The notes under the pieces: generated by a model | Database searches by the model: none | What the model was told of the DNA's origin: nothing | Seen by the model: only the letters and a program-made list of their open reading frames with translations | Shown: piece after piece, positions 11,365-22,106 of the stretch | Numbering within the stretch: position 1 is the first letter of the stretch | Layout of the letters: each line of letters begins with the position of its first letter | Position numbers and translations under genes: made by a program | From: Marsupella aquatica | Lineage: Eukaryota; Marchantiophyta | Direction: 5' to 3' | Assembly (NCBI GenBank): GCA_973895155.1 | Contig: OZ316896.1 | Location: 10,912,001 to 10,976,000, forward strand | DNA: 64,000 nt

Positions 11365-11880
11365 TCTCATTTTTCTGGCTTAGTCATGGTGGCGACGGTC
11401 ATTGCGGCAATGGTGGGGCTCACCAAGGTCATCTTGGAAGGCTTCAGGTGACAGCCCCGGTGACAGCTTAAGGCTTGAAGCGTTTGAGTTGGGGAGAGGG
11501 GTTCGTTGTTGCAGGACAGAAGCACATAGCCAGGGAGAAGTCAGGGAGGAAAATTGTAGGGTACACCAATATGTTTACAGTGTTGCTTGAAGAGCCAAAA
11601 TGAAAGGGAGCTTGCAGGTGACCCAGCCCGGGGTCCCCTAGCCCTAGGGTGGTCAAATGCAGGGGTGAGGGAATCATGAGCGGTGCAAGTGTGAGTTGGG
11701 ATCATGAAACAATGGCCATTCACTGCCAAGGAGACAACCCGGGGTTAACTTTCCTAACCCACGACCCAAAACCATGGCTTGCAACATTTGTGATAATAAG
11801 AAAAAATAGGAAGGTGTTATCCTGGTGTTATTATGCACCAAAAAGATGGAAATGTAGTAAATCCCAGGGCGACCTATAGT
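11365..11880 (-). repeat. Dispersed repeat 'family A', copy 2 (no MITE)
   Basis: In reverse complement it matches 4995-5284 plus 5561-5775, including CTCACCCCTGCATTTGACCA, the CTGGCTATGTGCTTCTGTCC region and GCCACCATGACTAAGCC. It reads straight through the point where copy 1 holds the MITE, with ACTGTAAACATATTGG at the junction, so it serves as the related empty site. Confidence 0.75.
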
Positions 11881-11889
11881 CTGGTACAT

Positions 11890-13207
11890 TGCAGTACAGT
11901 AGATAGGCAACATCTTACATTGTAACTTAGGTCAAACAGTGCAAACATGCAGAATTCTCCTCCCGCGTGCATGTCCTGCTCATACCATGATAGGCCGGGT
12001 TCCTTGGGCATGTAAATCTTGGTCCTCTTGGGGCTAAGTATAGAAAACTTCCCACTCCAACGAAAGAAAGGAAAAGAAATTGAGAATATTAAGATGAAGG
12101 AACTTATCGATGTAAATAGCATTGCAAAATGACACCTATCACCCCTACATATATCACTTGTAGGGCAATGCAAAAATCTAGAGCAAATTGTAGACCTAGT
12201 CTTGGGCTTGACCAAATTGCATTTTCTTTGGAGAGTGAGTGATGTACCAATATATATACTACTCCAACAGAACAAAAAGCGCTTTAATTAATGGGAGACA
12301 AGCTAGGAGACAAGATCCTAAAGGCCAAAGAGCCAATAAAGGGGGTTCGAAAAAGAAACAAAAACTAGGAAAATCAAAGAGCCTAAAAGCCCAAAAGTTC
12401 AAAAAGCAAAAGAACTAAAGCCCTGAAGTCAAGCGCCAAACTGAGAGCCTACAGGTAGAACTCAGGGAAATAGCATAGGAGAATTACTAAGATGGATTTG
12501 ATTAGATGCCCTTAAACCAACCACCTCAGACCAAAGAAGGATAATGAATGCCTATTCTCATTGTAGAGAAACACACACTAGCTGTTGAAAGAAGCCAATG
12601 AGAACCAAAATAGGGGGTAAGCCAGGCCATTGCTTGGCACAAAAAACTGTCAAAATTAGGTTTGTAGGAACTCCCAAAGTAGCCTCCAAAGCCAATGGGT
12701 AGCAACTATCCCCAGCCTAAGTTCCAACATAATTAAGCCTCCTCCTCTCACTCCTCCTTCAGTTCCGTTGCCTTGGCAGCAACATGGAGTTGCTTTATTG
12801 TGACATGCATGGTATGTCGAGTCCCAAACAATAGAAACCACCACATCATGAATGTCATGGTATGTCGAGGTCCTTTCAGTCCCATGACCACACCCAAGGA
12901 TATGGACGTCCTATGGGGCCAACGACACCCCACAAACACAAGTGGCATGGATTGGCCTCGGGGGCAAGAATGTGAGAGACCAAGCCAAGGGGCAAGGAGG
13001 TGAAGATGAAAGAGCTCATTTAGAGGTGGCCAAAGAGGATTTAGACAATTTCAAGGCTCCCAAATCCACACCAAAACAGGATAAAAGATGGGCCTATATT
13101 GTGTCCAGTGGTGAATCAAAGAGCATGCTAGAGAAAGGCTAGGAGAGACTGGGGGTCCACTGTGAAGCAAGAAGCTAGAAAAGTTGTCACCTACACCCAA
13201 CAACCAA
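11890..13207. other. No recognisable gene
   Basis: A minus-strand frame of 133 codons (11874-12275) and several shorter frames show no recognisable domain. The stretch 12290-12440 is purine-rich with repeated AAAAG/CCTAAA-type words. No transposon ends were recognised until the MITE at 13216. Confidence 0.4.
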
Positions 13208-13215
13208 GAGAAAGA

Positions 13216-13517
13216 CTCGGGGGTTTCACTTTTACAAAAATGACACATCACGTGCGACAAAGTATAGGGTCATTTTATTGGTTCAAAGGGAAGACTTAAG
13301 AATTTTATGAGAAGAACAATAGGGTCTCTTAAATCAAATTTTGAGACTTATATAGGACATTAGGGTTGACATTAGGGTCCTAATTTTGAGACTTATATAG
13401 GACATTAGGGTCCTTATAAGGACATTAGGGTTGAAAAATAATTTTGTTTCTTACATTTTAGGTGGTCTGAGGTTGCAGGTGATGGGGACTGAGGCATCCA
13501 TATAATGAGACCCCCAG
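13216..13517 (-). mobile_element. MITE, copy 3 (8-bp target-site family)
   Basis: A 302-bp element in reverse orientation. It begins CTCGGGGGTTTCAC and ends ATGAGACCCCCAG (one base lost from the expected terminus). Flanks GAGAAAGA (13208-13215) and GAGAAAGG (13518-13525) match at 7 of 8. It shares CACGTGCGAC, AGGGTCATTTTATTGGTTC and the TTTTAGG..GGTC end with the other copies. Internally it carries a short duplication of a TTGAGACTTATATAGGACAT segment. No ORF. Confidence 0.88.
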
Positions 13518-13525
13518 GAGAAAGG

Positions 13526-14110
13526 GCAAGAAACCAAAGCAATAGTCTATGAAATGCCAAGGCAGCTAGCAGTGGAAGGACTGAGGCAAAGATGCCTGTT
13601 GAGCTGCAAATGAATCATCCTCTCCATCAAGGGCTCCCAGATCAATAAGATGGCCCAAAGTACTAACGTAATGGTATCACATGAAGAAAGTAGAGACAAA
13701 AACCTGGGAATGAGGGGAGGTCGACAATCCGAAGAAGGTATGTTGGGTGCTGGGCTAAGCACTATACCACAATCATGAAAGCAATCAGGACATCCCCAAA
13801 GACACTAGTTGGTTGATCTGCAAAACATCTTAAGAAGGTATAGCCTGCAGAAAAATGAGCACAAAAACCCCAATTTAAGGAAAACCGAACTTTGGAAATT
13901 CCGAAAATCACTAAATATTATTATTTTAATAAAAAGGGGGCGACATGACGCGTGGCTGCGCGTGAAACCCTGAAAATGACTGCAACATCACATTTTTACC
14001 AATCCAACTTGACGGGATCAAGAGACATGCTCACGCGAATAATAATAATAGAGAAATAAATCTTTGAGATCCTTTATATATGATAACCAGTATATAAGGA
14101 GTTTACAAAT
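13526..14110. other. No gene; 3' flank of HAD locus
   Basis: No coding similarity was seen. Near 13945-13970 are ACGCGTGGCTGCGCGTG and at about 14030 TCACGCGAAT, early members of the CACGCG dyad family that recurs through the minus-strand locus to the right. Confidence 0.4.
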
Positions 14111-14132
14111 AGTTTCTAGAACGACATACAAA

Positions 14133-14861
14133 TTAATCTGATCTCATGCCGACTATTATTTTGGAAGCGTCCAAAATTGGGCGTCTATTAAATTGCTCTA
14201 CTAGATATCTATCTCCATGCCTCTGAATCACAGGGTCTTCCCATAGAGTATGATTATAATCACAATCTCTTAAAATAGATTTAACTGACCAATCTGGATA
14301 ATCTCTTCCATTGGCAATGACAAGCGGCTCACAAGAGTTTGCTAGCTTGCTAAGATACAAAATCAGCAAGTTAATCAGGAAACTATCGTCGACCGATCCA
14401 AAATATTTGGGCAGAAATAATGATCCAACAACAGGATCTAAACAAGCATGAAATGCATCGGATTCGATAAGCATTATATTTTGCTGCAGATACGCCTTCG
14501 TATAAATTCCAACCTTCTCAAAACACTTCAAAAATATCCGCTTATTTGATGTCACCCCATCGCATAAGTAATAATGAGACTGATCCCAAATATACTTAAA
14601 TGAGGCCATTTCCATCGCAATAAACATAGATGCTAAAATCTGATCTAAAAGGTTCTTCCCAAGAGAGGATCAGATCCCTACATCGAAATTCTCAAAATAG
14701 AATCTCAAGAGTTCGTGAAGATGAGGCCTTGGAAAAACGTATATATTCCCAATCCGAATTCCAGTTGAGACCGCCATCAGTCGGGAATGCGGTGCAGTGT
14801 AACAGAGTAGATGCTCCACGTCTAAAACTATGAGTCCATTTTCTCTGCTGCAATGAATCTC
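14133..14861 (-). pseudogene. HAD-3: FCP1/NIF-like HAD domain, inactive
   Basis: The exon opens after a good acceptor (CTCTACAG, ending at 14862) and reads to a TAA at 14133. Motif I is GLIVLDVEHLLCY, where the usual DxD is DxE. Then come GIRIGNIYVFPRPHLHELL, the common segment of this family, and a motif IV position reading NIMLIESDAFHA where active members have two Asp. One in-frame TGA (14670-14672) stands where HAD-2 has Trp in VMVWS, so a single TGG-to-TGA change breaks it. The C-terminal part (WEDPVIQRHGDRYLVEQFNR) parallels HAD-2 (WEHLYVQRHADQVLIKHFNR), showing a tandem domain duplication. Phosphatase activity is very unlikely. It may be the last exon of the same gene as HAD-1 and HAD-2. 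Confidence 0.75.
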
Positions 14862-14945
14862 CTGTAGAGAAACACAAGAAGATGCATGAGCCCGTATGGA
14901 TGTAGTCACGCGAATGGTCGCGTCACATATTACAGAGAAAACATC

Positions 14946-15960
14946 CTCTACACTCTGGCCATTGATAAGTGACGTCTGTTGAAGTGCTTGATAAGAACTT
15001 GATCTGCATGTCTCTGCACGTACAGATGCTCCCATATATCCTCGTTCAGATCCCAATCTCGATGTAGATTTCTAATCGACCAGATGGGATAATCGAACTT
15101 GTTAGCGAACGCAAGACAAAGCCTTGAATTTGATAGCTTTCGTAAATATGGAATGAGGTCATCCCTCAAAAAGACATCATCCAACGATCCTTGAAACGAC
15201 TTAGCGAACAATAATCCGCATACAACTGTCTGGCATGTATGGGAAGGACAGGCATCAATCTGGATTATATTCTCTGGTCGATAATCTTGAAACATATCAC
15301 GTAGTCTCTTGATAGATTTGAAGACAACAGTCTTATAATTTTTCTTCACATAACCAAGATTCCAGCAATGATCCCGCGTGAACACATATATCAGCTGCGA
15401 TAGGTCGGTGCTCGACAACACTTTTGAAAGTATCTGATAAACCAGTTTATCGTCGAGAATAGACCAGACCATCACATCAAAATGATCATAACAGAATTTT
15501 ATAAGATCATGAAGATGCGGCCTCGGAACGACACATAGAGATCCGATACGAATTCCGGGTGTCGACTTGAGCTGAGGAGTATATTTTGAAACAGAGCACA
15601 GGAAGTCTCGGGGGTCTCACTGTATGGATGTCTCCCCATCACCTGCGACGTTTTTAGGCCTCGGACCCCCTAAAATGTAAGAAAAAAAATTATTTTTTTG
15701 ACCCCTATAAAGTTGGAATATTCTCAGAATATTCTCAAATTTTGGTTATAAAGACGCTAACGTTCTTAGAAGTCCCAAAATTGGATTTAAAAGACCCTAT
15801 TGTTCTTCTCAGAAAATTCTTAAGTCTTCCCTTCGAACCAATAAAATGACCCTATACTTCGTCGCACGTGATATGTCATTTTTGTGGAAGTGAAACCCCC
15901 GAGCAGGAAGTTTTCCAGTCCTAAAACTAGAAGTTGACGCGACCTGCTCCACTTAGACAC
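14946..15960 (-). pseudogene. HAD-2: FCP1/NIF-like HAD domain split by a MITE
   Basis: Reads from an acceptor near 15943 (GGAGCAG) or 15961 (TTTACAG) with SRQLLVLGLENFL (motif I, catalytic Asp replaced by Gly). It is then interrupted by the 297-bp MITE at 15607-15903. Beyond the MITE it continues as CSVSKYTPQLKSTPGIRIGS and VPRPHLHDLI, and then as an open frame of 175 codons from 15475 that contains ENIIQIDACPSHT (motif IV, second Asp lost) and ends at TAG 14946. MITE plus one target copy is 305 bp; removing that length joins the two halves in one frame with no stop. The catalytic residues are gone, so any role would be structural or binding. The TAG at the end may be a natural stop or a decayed Gln before an intron that leads to HAD-3; the intron carries a TCACGCG dyad at about 14908. 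Confidence 0.78.
15607..15903 (+). mobile_element. MITE, copy 2, inserted in the HAD-2 exon
   Basis: A 297-bp element with 14-bp ends CTCGGGGGTCTCAC and GTGAAACCCCCGAG (13 of 14 paired). The 8-bp target duplication CAGGAAGT is perfect on both sides (15599-15606 and 15904-15911). The interior matches copies 1 and 3. An 8-bp duplication points to hAT-like or a related superfamily, but CTCGGG ends are not the usual hAT CAG/TAG ends, so the superfamily is left open. No ORF. Confidence 0.95.
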
Positions 15961-15977
15961 CTGTAAATGAACAATTC

Positions 15978-16452
15978 TGTTGGGTATTTACTCTTACGTC
16001 TAGGTTAGGTATGACGTGGTTGGTACAACAACGTGGGTTGGTATAACTACGTGGTTAGGTACAACTACGTGATTAGGTACAACTATGTGGTTAGGTACAA
16101 CTACGTGATTAGGTACAACTATGTGGTTAGGTACAACTACGTGATTAGGTACAACTATGTGGTTAGGTACAACTATGTGGTTAGGTACAACTAAGTTGCA
16201 CACTATATCATAAGAGGCATGTGTGCTTGGAGAGGTAGAACCAAGGCTCATTGTTATGGAGCCACTTGAGAGATAGGGAGAGCTTACACTGTGGAGACTC
16301 GGTATAGTCGACGGGCTTAGAGTTCAGTAAAGCTCTCTTGTGTGTTCCCGTGGACGTAGCCTCAAGGAGGTGAACCACGTATCTCTTGTGTCGACTATTG
16401 TGCGTTGGATGGTTCATGGGCTTGCCGTTGCGATCATCGTCTATGCTCAACA
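15978..16452 (+). repeat. 5' LTR of copia copy 1
   Basis: 475 bp, TGTTGGG...CAACA. The U3 part (about 16010-16200) contains a tandem array of an 18-bp unit TAGGTACAACTAYGTGRT, about ten units alternating ACGTG and ATGTG forms. Repeated TACGTG words are ACGT-core sites of the kind bound by plant bZIP/bHLH factors, so the array could act as an enhancer; that is inference. The minus-strand hexapeptide frame over this array is a by-product. Confidence 0.97.
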
Positions 16453-16454
16453 AT

Positions 16455-16466
16455 TGGTATCAGAGC
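16455..16466 (+). other. Primer binding site (initiator tRNA-Met)
   Basis: TGGTATCAGAGC starts two bases after the 5' LTR. It is the standard plant copia primer site, complementary to the 3' end of initiator methionine tRNA, where minus-strand DNA synthesis starts. Confidence 0.95.
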
Positions 16467-17606
16467 ATGCTTGGGAGGTGACGTGTGTTCGTGACGGGAT
16501 TTCATGATGGTTTTTCCAGCGTTGAGTGTTGGTGGATTTTCCAGAGTTCCATCGCATGGAACTTGGAGTTTATGGGCTCAACGGATAGATCAGGGCAAGA
16601 GCTTTCTAACGATGTGAAGAAATCATTGAACGGAGCTCGTGGTGCAGAGAGATCTAAGTTTTCGTCGTTCTGGATTTTGTGAAGAAAGTTGGCAATCGAC
16701 TCGGAGGGAGAAGCGTCAAGTGTTTTGACTCAACGGAGAGATTGAGGCAAGACGATTGTTTTTGAGTCCGGGATTGGCTCTTTGATGCAAAGAGGAAGGC
16801 TAAGCAAAATCAATTACCTTGTTGGACTTGGTGACGGCACCAAGTGCAATTGATCAACATTCGTTGTTGACAAGGTACCATTTTTTTCTCTTTGAAAAAC
16901 TGATTCGAAATTGGCTATGGCAATTGAGAGAAATCTGTCATCTTTACCAATTTTTTTCTCCCTCGTTCTTTCCTTGTTTTGGGTGCTTCTTATATCGATC
17001 TTCATCGCCTCGGAGTCTAGTTTCCAAATCTGAAATCGGATCTTGATTTAGTCAAAACCCGAGTGAGATATCTTGCGTTTGGTGTCGAGGGGTACATTCT
17101 GCCGTGTGTATTTTCTGCGCGCGCGACCAGATTTCGACGACGAAGGGTGGTAGGGGGTTTTGGGGGTTCGAGGACACATGTCAGCCCCTCGATTGTTCTT
17201 CCAAAATTCCCACAGGGCCTGTACAAGGGTCATAGAATATTCCAAAAAACCAGAGAGCTATTTTTTGACCGTCCGACAAAGATTTCATCCGCCGAACGGT
17301 AACTTTTTTGGTTATTTTTCGGCGAGGTCGTAGCCATTGAAGTTGGCAATGCAGCGCACCAATCACATCGCAATTCCGACAACGGGTTGTACTTGGTATT
17401 TCGGTTATTCCCTGAGGTGGTCAAAACGGGGGAGTTTCCCAAGGTTTTACCCACCTCGACCGAAATTTGAATAACTTTTCCGTCAAATTTCGATTTTGAT
17501 TTCGGTTTTCAGTATTGGACTCCTAGCTTTGTGGGCTACGCGGCGGTGTTGAGTTTCGAGTTTTTTGAGAAGTTGTGAAAAACAACATTTTTTGTGACTT
17601 TCTCAT

Positions 17607-18641
17607 ATGAGTGATTCGGAGGAGTTTTTCGAAGACGTGGAACTTGAAGCACGAGGGTCACCGCGGAGGTTTCAGGGGCAGAGAGAGGAGCAGGAGGAAG
17701 AGCACGTGACACCGATACCATCACCGGTGCGGCATGTGGTGGAGGAAGCAGTACTACTACCGGAGCTCACGGTAAAGAAGAAGATGGGGACTTTCAAGCT
17801 TGGGGGACCCAAGTATGAAGTGACAAAGTATGATGGGCGCTCTGACTACTTGCTATGGGAGAAGCAGGTGAAGGGAGTGCTTTATGCGTCAGGGATGGGC
17901 CAACTGCTGAGCCCTCGTGAAGACGATGTTGATGAGAAACAATGGGACCGCATGCAGGAGCAGGGAGTGTGGTGTGTTACACTCTATCTCATGCCTCCCA
18001 TCATCAAGCAGTTGGGTGCACATAAGGATTGCATGTCCTTATTTGCGGAATTGCAGAGCAAGTATCACCGCAAGGAGTTGTCGAACCGGCTCTACACTTC
18101 CTATAAACTGATGAGTTTCAGGATGAAGGAATCTGGTACGAAGTTGCAAGACCATGTGGATGCTTTCAACGACATGGTCGTTGACTTGGAAAACCTTGGG
18201 GAGACTTTGAATGATGAGACGAAGGCTCTGCAGCTTCTTAGTTCATTGCCTCCATCTTACCAGTCCCTATCACGAGTGTTGTTGCATCGTGATAGGGATA
18301 CCATTTCATACAATGACGTGGTAAGTTCTCTGCTTAGTGATGATCTTCAGCAGAAGATGCAAATCACGTCACAGCCTTCATCATCTGGTGCTGCCCTCAA
18401 TGTTAACCGTGGGAGGAGTATGCAGCGACCAACTGGGGACCGTAGAACCCAGTTTAGATCTAAATCCAGATCTAAGTCCAAGGGTAAATCCCCTCAGAGG
18501 AGGCAGGTGACATGTTGGAAGTGCAACCAAGTTGGACACTTCAAGCGAGACTGTAAGGGAAAGGCAGCGGAAACTTCATCGGCAAATGTGGCTAGGGCTG
18601 ATGGAGAAGCTGATTTACTCAATGATGAGTATGTTTTATGA
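17607..18641 (+). CDS. Copia copy 1 Gag (capsid/nucleocapsid)
   Basis: 344 codons from ATG 17607. Residues about 60-230 match the copia Gag core (YDGRSDYLLWEKQVKGVL, then SNRLYTSYKLMSFRMKESG and LLSSLPPSYQSL). Basic residues (SKSRSKSKGKSPQRRQ) precede a CCHC zinc knuckle at residues 303-316, CWKCNQVGHFKRDC, which binds RNA. Gag forms the cytoplasmic particle. The frame ends in TGA (18639-18641), and the protease frame follows at once in the same frame. The second copy of the family has the same TGA, so it may be the real gag/pol border. The leader (16467-17606, about 1.1 kb) is non-coding. Confidence 0.92.
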   Translation: MSDSEEFFEDVELEARGSPRRFQGQREEQEEEHVTPIPSPVRHVVEEAVLLPELTVKKKMGTFKLGGPKYEVTKYDGRSDYLLWEKQVKGVLYASGMGQLLSPREDDVDEKQWDRMQEQGVWCVTLYLMPPIIKQLGAHKDCMSLFAELQSKYHRKELSNRLYTSYKLMSFRMKESGTKLQDHVDAFNDMVVDLENLGETLNDETKALQLLSSLPPSYQSLSRVLLHRDRDTISYNDVVSSLLSDDLQQKMQITSQPSSSGAALNVNRGRSMQRPTGDRRTQFRSKSRSKSKGKSPQRRQVTCWKCNQVGHFKRDCKGKAAETSSANVARADGEADLLNDEYVL

Positions 18642-21600
18642 AGCCGGGGGTATGCCCTATGCACGTCATCTAGGAGAGCAGATGATGTGTGGATTCTTGA
18701 TTGTGCTTGCTATTTTCATATTTGTTACATTCGTGAGTTTTTCAGTTCTTACTCTATTTCAAACGGTTCAGTTCTGATGGGAAATGATCACTCCTGTCAA
18801 ATTGAGGGAATTAGGTCTGTGAAGATTCAAATGTTTGATGGCGCTGTGCGCACAGTGTCCGGAGTCAGGTATGTACCTGGCATGCATAAGAATCTGATTT
18901 CACTCGGTGTGTTGGATTCAAATGGTCATCAATGGAGCGTTATTGATGGTGAACTTCAAGTCAGGTCGGGAGAGACAGTGATTTTGAAGGGGAGTAGACA
19001 AAAGAATTTGTATGTGTTACAGGGCAATACTGTATGTGGAGAGGCCAATGTAACCAAGTCTCACGAGGAGATGACTCAACTGTGGCATTCACGGCTAGGC
19101 CACATGAGTGAGAAGGGTTTGGCTATCTTACGGAAGAATGGACTCATTTCTGATTTGCAATCTTGTAAATTAGAGTTTTGTGAGCATTGCATTCTTGGAA
19201 AGCAGCATCGTCGTGCTTTTGGTGTTGGAACTCATCGTTCCAAAGCGGTTCTTGAGTACATACATAGTGACGTGTGGGGTCCATCCCCGACTCCCTCACA
19301 CTCTGGAAAGTTGTACTATGTATCATTTATTGATGATTACTCAAGATTTGTGTGGATTTATTTCATGACGCATAAGTCTGATGTCTTGTCCATTTTTAAG
19401 AAGTGGAAGGCCCAGGTGGAGAATCAGACTGGAAACACGATCAAGTGTTTGGATACAAGGGTGAAGAGTCTGAGGTCAGACAACGGCGGGGAGTACACTT
19501 CAATGGAATTTGAAGAGTACTGTTCAGAACAGGGGATAACTCGCCATCTCACCACAGTTTATACTCCGCAGTAGAATGGTGTCGCTGAGAGGCTCAATCG
19601 GACACTGTTGGAGCGGTCACGGAGTATGTTGAGCCAATCAGGTTTACCACAAGAATTTTGGGCAGAAGCTGTCAATACCGCAGCTTATTTGGTAAATCTT
19701 TCTCCTTCTAGTGCTATCAATTTCAAAACGCCGTTTGAGATGCGCTATAAGCGGCAAGCAGACTATCATGGCTTGGTAATTTTTGGAAGTGATGCATATG
19801 CTCTCACACCAAAGCAGAATAGGACCAAGTTGGATCCTACCTCCAGGAAATGTGTTTTTCTTGGGTACCAGAGTGGTGTGAAAGCCTATAGGCTATGGGA
19901 TCCTATTGCCTGTAAGCTCGTTGTCAGTAGGGATGTTTCCTTCAATGAATCCAGATTATTGAAGGAGGGGGAGAATACTCAGGTCTCCCGTACTGACAAA
20001 GGAAAATCTCCTATCCCGGATCTCGTTGAGGGGGAGATTGGTTATGAGGTGCATGACCGGAGAGAAGGAGTTGCTCCAATTATGGAGCTGGTTCCTGTGC
20101 CAGAGGAACCAGAGGAGTTTGTTGATGCTGGTGAGCAGCAAGTGGATGCTGTTGAGCTTCAAATTGTACCAGCACACGCAGATCAACCGGAGTCATCGGC
20201 TAGAAGAACATCTGGTCGCACTGTACGCGCTCCATCAAGGTATGGACAGTGGGTTGATTCATCTCAACTGCAAGAGGATGATTTTACAGCTGATGATGAG
20301 GGTGATGCGTTAATTTTGGAAGAAGGAGAACCTTCTTCATTTCATGAGGCAAGTGCTTCAAAGGAGAAGCAGAAGTGGACTGCAGCAATGCAAACGGAGA
20401 TGCAGTCAGCTAAAGGACAACAAAACTTGGGAGCTTGTTAAGCTGCCTAAGGGTCAGCAAGTGGTGGACAACAAGTGGATTTACAAGCTGAAGGATAATT
20501 CCATAGGAGGTGGATCGAAGGTCTACAAGGCTAGATTGGTAGCAAAGGGATTCACACAAGAGAAAGGTGTGGATTACAATGAGGTCTTCTCACCAGTTGC
20601 TAAGTACTCTACAATACGACTATTGTGTGTACTTGTTGTAATGTTTGGTCTGCTCCTAGATCAGATGGATGTTGTCACAGCTTTCCTCTATGGCACATTG
20701 GAAGAGGTGATCTTCATGAGACAACCGCTAGGTTTTGTGAAGAGAGGACAGGAGGAATTGGTTTGCAGATTGCTGAAATCCTTGTATGGGTTGAAGCAGT
20801 CACCAAGACAGTGGAACAAGCGGTTTGACGATTGGATTCGGTCACAAGGTTTTCACAGAAGTGTATTTGACCCTTGTGTGTATTTGAAACCGGTGAAGAA
20901 TGTTGTCTTTGGGTTCATTGTTTTAGTACTTTATGTGGATGACATGCTAATTGCAGCCAAGGATAGGTCTGAGATTGTTAAGCTCAAGGCACTGCTTAGT
21001 GCAGAGTTTAAGATGAAGGACTTAGGGCCAGCTAAGAGGATTTTGGGTATGGAGATCACTAGGGACTTGGAGGCTGGCAAGCTATGGTTGACGCAGAGCA
21101 GTTATGCGAGGAAGGTAATTGCAAGGTTCAACATGGAGAATAGCAAGCCAGTAAGTACCCCGTTGGCTCCACACTTCAAGTTATCATCAGTGTTCTGTCC
21201 TACGGATAACACAGAGAAGGGGTTGATGTCAAAGGTTCCATATGACAAGGCAGTGGGGAGTCTCATGTATTTGATGACTTGCACTAGACCTGATCTTGCC
21301 ATGGCTATGGGCAAGGTGAGCAGGTACATGTCAAATCCAGGGAAGGTACACTGGGAAGCAGTGAAGTGGATTATCAGGTACTTGAAGGGTACCGTGGATC
21401 ATGGTCTTTTATTTGATGCGAATGCAAAGAATGCTAGATCATTGATTGGCTATGTAGATTCTGACTATGGACAAGATTTGGACCGAAGGAGATCAACAAC
21501 AGGATACGTGTTCACACTTGGCGGTGGATGCATAAGTTGGAGGTCTACTTTGCAGAAGTGTATTGCTCAGTCTACTACAGAAGCGGAGTATGTTGCAGCT

Positions 21601-21915
21601 GCGGAAGCAGCAAAGGAAGCGATTTGGTTGGATAGACTTATCACTGAAATGGGATTGCCACAGGGGAATGTGAAGCTCCATTGTGATAGTCAAAGTGCGC
21701 TCCACCTTGCTGTGAACCAGGTGATGGACAGCAGAGTGAAGCACATTGACGTCAGGTACCATTTTATCAGGCAGGCTGTGTCTGATAATTTGTTTGAGCT
21801 AGTCAAGATTGATGGTAAACTCAACCCGGCTGACGCATTTACCAAAGTGATTCCTTTGGAGAGTTTCTCTAGACACCGTGACGTATTGCAGGTTTTGCAA
21901 TTGCATCACAAGTAG
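18642..21915 (+). pseudogene. Copia copy 1 Pol: protease-integrase-RT-RNase H, broken
   Basis: In frame with gag after the TGA. The protease starts DDVWILDCACYFHIC; the active-site triad, normally DSG/DTG, reads DCA. Integrase has its zinc residues (HSRLGHMS..CEHC), HSDVWGP and LRSDNGGEY, then an in-frame TAG (19572-19574) exactly where TPQQNGVAER is expected, before the third catalytic residue (Glu). The frame resumes through 20441. A 1-bp insertion near 20409 (absent from the second copy) then shifts it, and the rest is open at 20344-21915. RT has LLDQMDVVTAFLYGTLEE and the YVDD box (LYVDDMLIAAKD). RNase H is recognisable through DSDYGQDLDRRRSTTGY and TTEAEYVA. The element cannot make its own Pol without suppression, so trans-mobilisation is inferred. 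Confidence 0.93.
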
Positions 21916-22095
21916 AGTTTTCTTAAACATTCATTGTAATTACTGATATATGCTCTTCCTCATTCCTATGTATTAGGCTACGGCTTAGTTCTGGTTTGCT
22001 CTAGTTAGAGAGGGAAACCGGTTTGGTTTCTGTCCAGAACTTCCCGCTGAGGGATCATATACATTGGCAGTATTACTCTCCCCTAGACCAGAGTC

Positions 22096-22106
22096 AAGGG
22101 GAAGAT
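22096..22106 (+). other. Polypurine tract of copia copy 1
   Basis: AAGGGGAAGAT directly abuts the 3' LTR (TGTTGGG) and would prime plus-strand DNA synthesis. Confidence 0.85.

Noticed and set aside
16000-16251. Hexapeptide VVPNH(I/V) repeat protein in the LTR (also at 22129-22380)
   Set aside because: It is the minus-strand translation of the 18-bp LTR minisatellite and is identical in both LTRs.
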